This document shows positions 29,991 to 37,141 of a DNA stretch of 64,000 nucleotides, in pieces. The DNA is from Rhizobium sp. Root1203 (GTDB lineage: Bacteria; Pseudomonadota; Alphaproteobacteria; Rhizobiales; Rhizobiaceae), in NCBI RefSeq assembly GCF_001424945.1, contig NZ_LMCW01000012.1, forward strand, positions 1,050,414-1,114,413, in the 5' to 3' direction. The first letter of the stretch is position 1, and each line of letters begins with the position of its first letter. A model generated the notes under the pieces. The model worked only from the letters and a program-made list of their open reading frames with translations. It searched no databases and was not told the origin of the DNA. The translations under genes were made by a program, and so were the position numbers.

Positions 29991-30467
29991 ATGGTTGATA
30001 AGGTACCGATGACGCAGGGTGGTTTCGTCAAGCTGCACGAAGAATTGCGCTGGCGTCAGCAGGAAGAACGTCCTCGGATCATCGAGGCGATTTCCGAAGC
30101 ACGCGCGCATGGTGACCTTTCGGAAAATGCCGAATACCATGCCGCCAAGGAAGCCCAGAGCCACAACGAAGGCCGGATCGGCGAGTTGGAAGACCTGACG
30201 GCACGCGCCGAGGTCATCGACCTCTCCAAGATGTCCGGCGACAAGATCAAGTTCGGCGCCAAGGTGAAGCTCGTTGACGAGGACACCGACGAGGAAAAGA
30301 CCTATCAGATCGTCGGCGACCAGGAAGCGGACGTGAAGGCTGGCCGAATTTCGATCTCCTCGCCGATCGCGCGCGCGCTGATCGGCAAGGAAGTCGGCGA
30401 TTCGATCGAGGTGAACGCACCCGGCGGCGCCAAGGCCTACGAAGTCCTCGCCATCAGCTGGGGCTGA
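29991..30467 (+). CDS. greA: Transcription elongation factor GreA
   Basis: 158 residues; rescues backtracked RNA polymerase by stimulating RNA cleavage through its secondary channel. The start at 29991 ([30 protein letters not shown]) follows AAGGACAG. The N-terminal coiled coil bears the acidic tip [15 protein letters not shown] (about 42-56), and the C-terminal FKBP-like domain ends in AYEVLAISW. Length is standard. The lpsB-type gene begins 6 bp after its stop, giving a greA-lpsB unit. Confidence 0.98.
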   Translation: MVDKVPMTQGGFVKLHEELRWRQQEERPRIIEAISEARAHGDLSENAEYHAAKEAQSHNEGRIGELEDLTARAEVIDLSKMSGDKIKFGAKVKLVDEDTDEEKTYQIVGDQEADVKAGRISISSPIARALIGKEVGDSIEVNAPGGAKAYEVLAISWG

Positions 30468-30473
30468 TGGCGC

Positions 30474-31550
30474 GTGGGAGATCGCGGACAATCCGCTCTC
30501 GTCGATATCAGTGACGTCGAGATCATCGCGCCGAACTTCAAGAAGCGGCTCTCCGGCGTCACGTCGACGATCATTCAGCTGATCCCGGTACAGCGGGCTC
30601 TGGGTCAACGCATTGCAGCACTCGGACCGGGGTTGCCATCAGATCTTCCGCATATCGGTTTCGCTGATCTGGTGAAGCTTTGGCGCGCTCCCTCGGGAAA
30701 GCGGTTTCGCATCTGGCATGCGCGCCGCAACATCGAAATGCTGCCCGCGATCCTCATGCGTGACATCCTGCGGATGAAGCTCAAGATCGTCTTCACCTCC
30801 GCCTCCCAGCGAAAGCATTCCGGCTGGACGAAACGTCTGGTCTCCAGAATGGATGCCGTCATTGCCACCAGCGGCAAGACGGCGGCCTACCTCGAAGTGC
30901 AGAACACTGTGATCCTGCACGGGATCGATACGAACCGGTTTTCACCGCCGGCCGACAAAGCGCAGGCCAAACGTGAACGTGGCTTTGACCCTGGCAAGAA
31001 GATCGCAGGCTGCTTCGGCCGCGTTCGACATCAGAAGGGCACGGACGTCTTCGTCGACAGCATGATTCGCCTCCTGCCGGATCGCCCCGACTGGATCGCG
31101 ATCGTTGCCGGCAGAGCGACTGCCCAACATCTCGAGTTTGAAAAAGGGCTGAAGGCAAAGGCGGCGGCAGCCGGCTTGTCGGACCGGATTTTGTTCGTCG
31201 GCGAACACACCGATATCAACGAATGGTACCGCGCACTCGATCTCTTTGTCGCACCGCAGCGATGGGAGGGCTTCGGCTTGACCCCGCTCGAGGCGATGGC
31301 GACAGGCGTACCGGTGGTCGCTACCGACGTCGGCGCATTTCCGGAACTCATCGCGGTCGGAGAGGCTGCGACCGGCATGCTGATTGGACGCGACGACGCA
31401 GGTGCGATGGCAGACGCGGTCGGTTCGCTCATGGACCAGGACGTGCTTCGCGCGCGCTACGCCGCTAACGCGAGGGCGCACACAACAGCGAATTTCAGCA
31501 TTGAGGGTGAGGCAACGAAGTTGCGCGACATCTACGAGGGGCTCGCCTGA
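30474..31550 (+). CDS. lpsB: LPS core glycosyltransferase, LpsB/LpcC type (GT4)
   Basis: 358 residues. A GT-B retaining glycosyltransferase that adds a mannose-type residue to the lipopolysaccharide core in rhizobia; S. meliloti lpsB and R. leguminosarum lpcC are the known counterparts. The N-terminus DISDVEIIAPNFKKRLSGVTSTIIQLIPVQ and the C-terminal EGFGLTPLEAMATGVPVVATDVGAFPELI (E-x7-E motif) are clear. It starts with GTG at 30474, 6 bp after greA, with only a weak ribosome binding site, so translation may depend on greA. In S. meliloti lpsE, lpsD and lpsC follow (from memory); here lrp follows directly on the other strand. Confidence 0.9.
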   Translation: MGDRGQSALVDISDVEIIAPNFKKRLSGVTSTIIQLIPVQRALGQRIAALGPGLPSDLPHIGFADLVKLWRAPSGKRFRIWHARRNIEMLPAILMRDILRMKLKIVFTSASQRKHSGWTKRLVSRMDAVIATSGKTAAYLEVQNTVILHGIDTNRFSPPADKAQAKRERGFDPGKKIAGCFGRVRHQKGTDVFVDSMIRLLPDRPDWIAIVAGRATAQHLEFEKGLKAKAAAAGLSDRILFVGEHTDINEWYRALDLFVAPQRWEGFGLTPLEAMATGVPVVATDVGAFPELIAVGEAATGMLIGRDDAGAMADAVGSLMDQDVLRARYAANARAHTTANFSIEGEATKLRDIYEGLA

Positions 31551-31586
31551 AAAACCTGCAAGGCAGGATCACCGGACGCGGCCGGT

Positions 31587-32054
31587 TCACACTTCGACCA
31601 GGCCCAGCTTCTTCACCTGTCGGATCGTCAGCATGGTGCGAACCGTATCGACATGCTCGTTCGCCGTCAGCACCTCGATCACGAAATCCTGGAAGCGCGT
31701 CAGATTCTCCGCGACGCAATGCAGCAGAAAATCGCTATCACCAGAGACCATCCAGGCCTGTCGCACCAGCGGCCACTGGCCGGTCGCCGCCGCAAAAGCC
31801 TTGAGGTTCGCCTCCGACTGATGCTTGAGTCCGACCATGCAGAAGGCCACAAGGTCGAAGCCCAGCTTGGGGCTGTTCAACATCGCATGATAGCCCTCGA
31901 TGATGCCGGATTCTTCCAGCTTGCGCACGCGGCGCAGACAAGGCGGCGCTGATATCCCGACCCGGTCGGCAAGCTCCACATTCGTCATCCGACCGTCTGC
32001 CTGCAGCTCACGCAGTATCTTTATGTCGATGGCATCAAGTTCGGCGCGGACCAC
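31587..32054 (-). CDS. lrp: Lrp/AsnC family transcriptional regulator
   Basis: 155 residues from a GTG at 32054 (VVRAELDAIDIKILRELQADGRMTNVELADRVGIS), with AAAGG seven bases upstream; the open frame continues much further but without homology. The winged helix-turn-helix (AIDIKILRELQADG, VELADRVGISAPPCLRRVRKLEESG) is followed by the RAM ligand-binding domain (FCMVGLKHQSEANLKAF, GDSDFLLHCVAENLTRFQDF). It corresponds to the lrp gene next to trxB and lsrB in other Rhizobiaceae. Divergent from trxB across 230 bp. Confidence 0.93.
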   Translation of the reverse strand: MVRAELDAIDIKILRELQADGRMTNVELADRVGISAPPCLRRVRKLEESGIIEGYHAMLNSPKLGFDLVAFCMVGLKHQSEANLKAFAAATGQWPLVRQAWMVSGDSDFLLHCVAENLTRFQDFVIEVLTANEHVDTVRTMLTIRQVKKLGLVEV

Positions 32055-32284
32055 GCGAGTGCCTTTCTTTAAATTGCTCAAGCCAGCTTCTATATAATGC
32101 AGCGCAATACGCAAGAATGTTTCGCCGCGATGACGGAATCTTGCACAGCCCATGGGAATGCCTTGTTGGTAACGCAAGGCTGCCCTTGAATAAAAGCATT
32201 GGTCGTTCATAAATGGCGAATGGATCGCCAGACGGTCGCATTCGTCTCTTGGCCGCCGCGTCCTGATAGTTGAAAGGAAATACC

Positions 32285-33259
32285 ATGTCCGCCCGCCACA
32301 CAAAGGTGCTCATCATCGGCTCCGGCCCTGCCGGCTACACGGCTGCAGTCTATGCGGCCCGTGCAATGCTGAAGCCGGTGCTCATCGCCGGGATGGAGCA
32401 AGGCGGGCAGCTGATGATCACGACTGATGTCGAGAACTATCCGGGATTTGCCGATCCCATCCAGGGCCCGTGGCTGATGGAGCAGATGCTGCAGCAGGCC
32501 AAGCACGTCGGCGCCGAGATCGTCAACGACATCGTGACCGAGGTCGAGATGAATCAGCGTCCGTTCGTGGCGCGGACCGACAGCGGTCAGGTCTGGACTG
32601 CCGATACGCTTGTTATCGCGACGGGCGCCAAAGCCAAGTGGCTCGGCATCGAGAGCGAGCAGCATTTTCAGGGCTTCGGCGTATCCGCCTGCGCCACCTG
32701 CGACGGCTTCTTCTATCGCAACAAGGACGTGATCGTGGTCGGCGGCGGCAACAGCGCTGTCGAGGAAGCGCTTTACCTGTCGAACATCGCAAAGTCGGTA
32801 ACCGTCGTGCATCGGCGCGATAGTTTCCGCTCCGAGAAGATTCTGCAGGAGCGCCTCTTCTCGAAGGAGAATATCAAGGTTTTGTGGAACACCGAAGTCG
32901 CCGAAATCACGGGTACGCCGGCAAAGCCGCCGATGCCGCCTTCCGTGACCGGCGCGCGCCTGCGCGATACGCGCACCGGCGCGATCAGCGACCTGCCGGT
33001 CCACGGCGTCTTCGTGGCAATCGGCCACGCACCGGCGACCGAGCTGTTCAAGGGCAAGCTGAAGTTGAAGGACAATGGTTATCTCTGGACGGCCCCCGAT
33101 TCGACTGCGACGAGCATCGAGGGCGTCTACGCCGCAGGCGACGTGACGGACGACACGTTCCGGCAGGCGATCACCGCGGCTGGTCTGGGATGCATGGCAG
33201 CCCTTGAAGCCGAACGATATCTGACGGGCCACATGCCCGTCGCCGTGGCCGCGGAGTAA
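32285..33259 (+). CDS. trxB: Thioredoxin-disulfide reductase
   Basis: 324 residues; FAD/NADPH enzyme that reduces thioredoxin. FAD motif GSGPAGYTAA (12-21), redox-active CATC (C136-C139) in VSACATCDGFFYRNKDV, NADPH motif VVGGGNSAVEEALYL, and C-terminal EGVYAAGDVTDDTFRQAITAAGLGCMAALEAERYL. Start at 32285 follows GAAAGGAAATACC. The lsrB-type LysR gene starts 21 bp after its stop, so the two are probably co-transcribed, which fits the redox role reported for LsrB. Confidence 0.97.
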   Translation: MSARHTKVLIIGSGPAGYTAAVYAARAMLKPVLIAGMEQGGQLMITTDVENYPGFADPIQGPWLMEQMLQQAKHVGAEIVNDIVTEVEMNQRPFVARTDSGQVWTADTLVIATGAKAKWLGIESEQHFQGFGVSACATCDGFFYRNKDVIVVGGGNSAVEEALYLSNIAKSVTVVHRRDSFRSEKILQERLFSKENIKVLWNTEVAEITGTPAKPPMPPSVTGARLRDTRTGAISDLPVHGVFVAIGHAPATELFKGKLKLKDNGYLWTAPDSTATSIEGVYAAGDVTDDTFRQAITAAGLGCMAALEAERYLTGHMPVAVAAE

Positions 33260-33280
33260 AATGGCATGAGGGGTGGGGGA

Positions 33281-34177
33281 ATGCCATTGGATTGGGACAA
33301 GCTGCGGATTTTTCACGCAGCTGCCGAAGCGGGCTCGTTCACGCATGCGGCAGACAAGCTGCATCTGTCCCAATCCGCGATCAGCCGGCAAGTCAGCGCG
33401 CTTGAGCAGGATGTCGGCACCAAGCTCTTCCACCGCCACGCACGCGGCCTGATCCTAACGGAACAAGGCGAACTGCTGTACCGCACCGCACACGACGTGC
33501 TGCTGAAGCTCGAAACGGTGAAGATGCAGCTCACCGAAACGACGGAAACGCCGACGGGCAAGCTGCGCGTCACGACGACCGTCGGTCTCGGTCAGGGCTG
33601 GCTCACCGACAAGATCCAGGAGTTCATGCAGCTCTATCCCGATGTCCAGATTCAGCTCATCCTCGACAACGAGGAAGTGGATGTGAACATGCGCTATGCC
33701 GATTGCGCCATACGCCTGCGCCAACCGGTGCAATCGGATCTCATCCAGCGCAAGCTGTTTACCGTGCACATGCACGTCTACGCGGCCCCCTCCTATATCA
33801 ACCGCCACGGCGAGCCGCAGTCGGTCGAGGATCTGGACAATCACCGGATCATCACCTTCGGCGAGCCTGCACCGAACTACCTGCTTGATGTAAACTGGCT
33901 CGAGGTCGCGGGCCGCTCGTCTGACAACAAGCGCATTCCGCACCTGCAGATCAACAGCCAGACCTCGATCAAGCGCGCATGCCTGCTCGGCATGGGTGTC
34001 GCATGCCTGCCCGACTACATCGTTGGGCGAGATCCGGGGCTCATCCAGTTGCCGATCAACGCCGACGTGCCGTCGTTCGACACGTATTTCTGCTATCCCG
34101 ATGAAATGAAGAATGCCGCGAAGCTCAAGGCTTTCCGCGATTTCATCGTCAGCAAGGCGAGAAACTGGAACTTCTAG
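33281..34177 (+). CDS. lsrB: LysR family regulator, LsrB/VtlR type
   Basis: 298 residues from 33281 (MPLDWDKLRIFHAAAEAGSFTHAADKLHLSQSAISRQVSALE), preceded by GGGGGA. Full-length LysR protein. By sequence and position (trxB upstream, AbcR RNAs downstream) it corresponds to LsrB of S. meliloti and Agrobacterium and VtlR of Brucella, which affect LPS, oxidative stress and, for VtlR, AbcR expression. Cysteines are at 142, 234, 242 and 271. S. meliloti LsrB redox cysteines are recalled as 146, 172 and 238; with a 4-residue offset 142 and 234 match, while the third position is Ala here. Confidence 0.92.
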   Translation: MPLDWDKLRIFHAAAEAGSFTHAADKLHLSQSAISRQVSALEQDVGTKLFHRHARGLILTEQGELLYRTAHDVLLKLETVKMQLTETTETPTGKLRVTTTVGLGQGWLTDKIQEFMQLYPDVQIQLILDNEEVDVNMRYADCAIRLRQPVQSDLIQRKLFTVHMHVYAAPSYINRHGEPQSVEDLDNHRIITFGEPAPNYLLDVNWLEVAGRSSDNKRIPHLQINSQTSIKRACLLGMGVACLPDYIVGRDPGLIQLPINADVPSFDTYFCYPDEMKNAAKLKAFRDFIVSKARNWNF

Positions 34178-34214
34178 TTGTTTTTTGCCAAAAAATGCAA
34201 GCCGTGCAACTGGC

Positions 34215-34269
34215 GCATGTCTGACATGCACAAAAAATGGTTGCCGTTTGCCCATTAAAGCACCATATG
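34215..34269 (+). promoter_or_regulatory. Promoter and candidate LsrB operator of AbcR copy 1
   Basis: TTGCCG (34241-34246), 17-bp spacer, CATATG (34264-34269), predicted start at A34276. Upstream lies a perfect inverted repeat GCATGTC-T-GACATGC (34215-34229) centred 54 bp before the start, a typical activator position. The second copy has a related repeat at exactly the same distance. Confidence 0.65.
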
Positions 34270-34275
34270 GAAATC

Positions 34276-34390
34276 AGCTGATGCACACGGTGGCTTTTCC
34301 TCCCAGTTCCACCGCATTAGCTGTTCCCCTCTGGAGGTTTAGACCTTCACACCTATAAGGGCCCCGGCTTTCCGGTGGCCCTCTTTTTTT
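34276..34390 (+). ncRNA. abcR1: AbcR-type small RNA (alpha-r15 family), copy 1
   Basis: 115 nt from the inferred start to the end of the T-tract. It begins AGCTGATGCACACGG, contains the anti-Shine-Dalgarno motif CTCCCA (34300-34305), a second pyrimidine motif GTTCCCCTCTGGAGG, and ends in an intrinsic terminator (AGGGCC... GGCCCT around CTTT, then seven T). In Rhizobiaceae these Hfq-dependent RNAs repress ABC-transporter messages, and they lie in tandem downstream of an lsrB-type LysR gene with arsR beyond, exactly as here. The 5' end is inferred from the promoter; the numbering of the two copies is arbitrary. Confidence 0.9.
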
Positions 34391-34427
34391 GCCTTGTTTT
34401 TTCGCATCGCAGCAGAAAATGCTGCAA

Positions 34428-34483
34428 CGCATAGCAGGCATGCGCAAACAGCCATTGAAAAACGCCTGCCAAAGCATCATATC
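34428..34483 (+). promoter_or_regulatory. Promoter and candidate LsrB operator of AbcR copy 2
   Basis: TTGAAA (34455-34460), 17-bp spacer, CATATC (34478-34483), predicted start A34490. The inverted repeat CGCAT-N7-ATGCG (34428-34444) is centred at 34436, again 54 bp upstream. Aligned with the first site, 12 of 17 positions are identical. A further GCAGCA/TGCTGC pair lies just upstream. Confidence 0.65.
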
Positions 34484-34489
34484 GCACTC

Positions 34490-34604
34490 AGCTGATGCAC
34501 ATGGCGGTTCTCTCCCAGTGCCGCCGCGTTAGCTGTTCCCCTCTGGAGGTTTATTGACCTTCACACCTTAAAGGGCCCCGGCTTTCCGGTGGCCCTCTTT
34601 TTTT
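34490..34604 (+). ncRNA. abcR2: AbcR-type small RNA (alpha-r15 family), copy 2
   Basis: 115 nt, the same length as copy 1, separated from it by 99 bp. It starts AGCTGATGCACATGG, carries CTCCCA at 34512-34517, the same GTTCCCCTCTGGAGG motif and a near-identical terminator (AAGGGCCCCGG, CTTT, CCGGTGGCCCT, seven T). Differences from copy 1 cluster in the first hairpin, where several pair to keep the stem (GGTGG/CCACC becomes GGCGG/CCGCC), a sign of selection on structure. Confidence 0.9.
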
Positions 34605-34716
34605 GCTTAAAATTTAACCAGATGAAATCCGCAGGTTTCACTATCTCGTGACTTGAATATCGAAAACCATCAATCCATATATCGATCATAAACGATTTAT
34701 AGTTCGGCTGGTAACG

Positions 34717-35010
34717 ATGGACAAAGACGAAATCCTCAAGGCGCTGTCTCACCCCACGCGGATGGAGATCCTGAACTGGTTGAAGAATCCGGAGACGCAC
34801 TTCAGCTCTCAGGAGCATCCGCTTGAAATGGGCGTATGCGCCAGCCAGTTCGAGCGCTGCGGTCTTTCGCAATCGACCGTCTCTGCACACTTGGGCACAT
34901 TGAGCCGCGCCGGCCTCGTCAACACCAGGCGCGTCGGCCAGTGGATTTTCTACAAGCGCAGCGAAGAAACGATCGCCGCCTTCCTGAAACAGCTCGCTCA
35001 GGATCTCTAA
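34717..35010 (+). CDS. ArsR/SmtB family transcriptional regulator
   Basis: 97 residues with a winged helix (ILKALSHPTRMEILNWLKN, LSQSTVSAHLGTLSRAGLVNTRRVGQWIFYKR). Two cysteines precede the recognition helix (VCASQFERC), a position used for metal or thiol sensing in some family members, but the classic ELCVCD metal motif is absent. It is followed by a possible 33-codon gene and an Old Yellow Enzyme reductase 131 bp downstream, suggesting the regulator senses an electrophile or oxidant and controls that enzyme (inference). Confidence 0.92.
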   Translation: MDKDEILKALSHPTRMEILNWLKNPETHFSSQEHPLEMGVCASQFERCGLSQSTVSAHLGTLSRAGLVNTRRVGQWIFYKRSEETIAAFLKQLAQDL

Positions 35011-35011
35011 A

Positions 35012-35113
35012 ATGCCCGTCACCCCTATCGTCCTGGCCCTGATCGGCCCTGGCGCGACAGCCCTCACCTATCGCTCCGCCAAAGGCCAGGCTGCGCCTGT
35101 ACCGGCCGAGTGA
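35012..35113 (+). CDS. Possible 33-aa protein between arsR and the ene-reductase gene
   Basis: ATG at 35012 starts one base after the arsR stop (TAAAATG) and the frame runs to TGA at 35113: MPVTPIVLALIGPGATALTY followed by RSAKGQAAPVPAE. The N-terminal half is hydrophobic. No ribosome binding site other than arsR coding sequence is visible, so translation would rely on coupling to arsR. No family is recognised, and it may be a chance frame. Confidence 0.3.
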   Translation: MPVTPIVLALIGPGATALTYRSAKGQAAPVPAE

Positions 35114-35141
35114 TCTTTCCGCAGACCAAGAAAGGATTCCC

Positions 35142-36263
35142 ATGACCAAGCTTTTCCAACCCACCGAGGCCGGCGATATCGCCCTCAGGAACCACATCGT
35201 CATGGCGCCGTTGACGCGCAATCGCTCCCCAGGCGCAATCCCGAATGACCTCAACGTCGAATATTATCGCCAGCGCGCTTCCGCGGGCCTCATCATCACC
35301 GAGGCAACGGCCATCACACAGCAGGGTCAGGGCTACGCCGACGTGCCGGGGCTCTACAGCAAGGAAGCGCTCGATGGCTGGAAGCGTGTGACCGACGCCG
35401 TCCACGCAGAAGGCGGCAAGATCGTCGTTCAGATGTGGCATGTCGGCCGCATCTCGCACAACACCCTGCAGCCGAACGGCGGCAAGCCCGTTTCCTCGAC
35501 AAACACGGTTGCCAAGTCGAAGACCTATCTCGTCAACGAGGATGGTACCGGCAGCTTTGCTCCGACGTCGGAACCCCGCGCGCTTGAAGCCTCCGAAATC
35601 CCCGGCATCGTCGAGGACTACCGCAAGGCAGCACGCGCGGCGATCGACGCCGGCTTCGATGGCGTGGAAATCCATGCGGCCAATGGTTACCTGATCGACC
35701 AGTTCCTGCGCTCTGGCATCAATGACCGTACAGACCAGTATGGCGGCTCGGTCGAGAACCGCGCCCGCTTCCTGTTCGAAGTGGTCGATGTGATCACCAA
35801 GGAAATCGGCCCACGCCGCACCGGCATCCGCATCTCGCCGGTAACGCCTGCCAACGACTCATCCGATCCGGACGCCCAGCCGATCTTCACATACGTGGTG
35901 GAAGGGCTGGCAAGATACGATCTCGCTTTCATCCACGTCATCGAGGGTGCGACAGGCGGCGACCGCAATTATCAGCAGGGCGACAAGCCATTCGACTACG
36001 CAGCGCTGCGCGCGGCGTACGAAAAGACCGGTGGCAAGGCAAGCTGGATGGTCAACAACGGCTATGACCGCAACCTGGCGATCGATACCGTCGAGAGTGG
36101 ACGTGCCGATCTCGTCGCGTTCGGAAAACCGTTCATCTCCAATCCGGATCTGGTCGAACGCCTGAAGGACAACGCTCCTCTGAACGACCTCGACCAGGCA
36201 ACGCTCTACGGCGGCGGCCCCAAGGGATACGTGGACTACCCGGCGCTCGATACCGCCGCGTAG
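35142..36263 (+). CDS. Alkene reductase, Old Yellow Enzyme family (NemA-like)
   Basis: 373 residues; FMN/NADPH enzyme reducing activated C=C bonds such as N-ethylmaleimide and other electrophiles. The TIM-barrel opens TKLFQPTEAGDIALRNHIVMAPLTRNRSPG, and the flavin/substrate region includes QMWHVGRISH and VEIHAANGYLIDQFLRSGINDRTDQYGGSVENRARF, with HAAN supplying the substrate-binding His/Asn pair. Length is standard. ATG at 35142 follows AAGAAAGGA. Likely regulated by the ArsR-type protein just upstream. Confidence 0.94.
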   Translation: MTKLFQPTEAGDIALRNHIVMAPLTRNRSPGAIPNDLNVEYYRQRASAGLIITEATAITQQGQGYADVPGLYSKEALDGWKRVTDAVHAEGGKIVVQMWHVGRISHNTLQPNGGKPVSSTNTVAKSKTYLVNEDGTGSFAPTSEPRALEASEIPGIVEDYRKAARAAIDAGFDGVEIHAANGYLIDQFLRSGINDRTDQYGGSVENRARFLFEVVDVITKEIGPRRTGIRISPVTPANDSSDPDAQPIFTYVVEGLARYDLAFIHVIEGATGGDRNYQQGDKPFDYAALRAAYEKTGGKASWMVNNGYDRNLAIDTVESGRADLVAFGKPFISNPDLVERLKDNAPLNDLDQATLYGGGPKGYVDYPALDTAA

Positions 36264-36283
36264 TTCCAACGAGACACATGCTG

Positions 36284-36314
36284 AAATCCCGCCACCGGCG
36301 GGATTTCTTTTTTT
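36284..36314 (+). terminator. Terminator after ene-reductase
   Basis: AAATCCCGCC (36284-36293), loop ACC, GGCGGGATTT (36297-36306), then C and seven T. Perfect 10-bp stem. Confidence 0.95.
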
Positions 36315-36337
36315 CCACGCGCCGGTAGCATGGCTCC

Positions 36338-37141
36338 ATGTTCGAATCCTATCTCGACCGTTGGCGGCTGACCGTAGACGGTGATGCAATTACCACCCAC
36401 TCGAGCCACCTCATGCCCGTTCTCTCGGACGGCAGGCCGGCAATGTTGAAGATCGCCCATGACGAGGCGGAAAGAGCTGGCGGCGCGGTGATGCAATGGT
36501 GGGACGGCGTCGGCGCTGCGAAGGTCTATGCCTGCGACGCCGACGCCGTATTGCTCGAACGAGCCGGGGGCCGCCGCTCGTTGCTTGCAATGGCTATGCA
36601 CGGCGAAGACGACGAGGCAAGCCGCATCATCTGCGACACGGTTTCCAAGCTCCACGCTCCACGCAACAAGTCTCTGCCCGACCTCATTCCTCTCCGCCGC
36701 TGGTTCCGCGAGCTCGCACCGGCGGCGCGCGCCTATGGCGGAACGCTCCGCGATTGCTGTGCGATAGCCGAGGCTCTCCTTGCCGATCCCCGCGATCCGG
36801 TCGTTCTGCACGGTGACATTCATCACAGCAATATCCTGGATTTCGAGCGGCACGGCTGGCTGGCGATCGATCCCAAGGGGCTCTACGGCGAGCGCGGCTT
36901 CGACTACGCCAATACCTTTGCAAACGAGGACCTTTCCACTGTGACCGACCCCCGCCGTCTGCAACGGCAGTTGCCGATCGTGTCTCGGAACGCCGGCATC
37001 GAGCCAAGGCGCCTGCTGCAGTGGATCGTTGCCTATTCCGGCCTGTCGGCGGCCTGGTTCCTCGATGACGGATCGCTGAAAGCGGCCGAAAGTCCGCTTG
37101 CCGTCGCGCGCATCGCGCTCGCAGAACTTGAGCGGGCCTAG
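36338..37141 (+). CDS. Aminoglycoside/hydroxyurea phosphotransferase family, APH(6)-like
   Basis: 267 residues of the streptomycin 6-phosphotransferase/hydroxyurea kinase family (PF04655). The catalytic loop is VVLHGDIHHSNIL (H158-D160, N165) and the metal site IDPKGLYGERGFDYAN (D178). An N-terminal lobe with MLKI supplies the ATP lysine. As a lone chromosomal gene it is not evidence of streptomycin resistance; many soil alphaproteobacteria carry such kinases. Its stop lies in a CTAG shared with the convergent reductase gene. Confidence 0.88.
   Translation: MFESYLDRWRLTVDGDAITTHSSHLMPVLSDGRPAMLKIAHDEAERAGGAVMQWWDGVGAAKVYACDADAVLLERAGGRRSLLAMAMHGEDDEASRIICDTVSKLHAPRNKSLPDLIPLRRWFRELAPAARAYGGTLRDCCAIAEALLADPRDPVVLHGDIHHSNILDFERHGWLAIDPKGLYGERGFDYANTFANEDLSTVTDPRRLQRQLPIVSRNAGIEPRRLLQWIVAYSGLSAAWFLDDGSLKAAESPLAVARIALAELERA

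Noticed and set aside
36338..37141. Acquired streptomycin-resistance gene
   Set aside because: Family membership is clear, but there is no mobile element, no composition shift and no resistance neighbour; a chromosomal kinase of unknown substrate is the safer reading.
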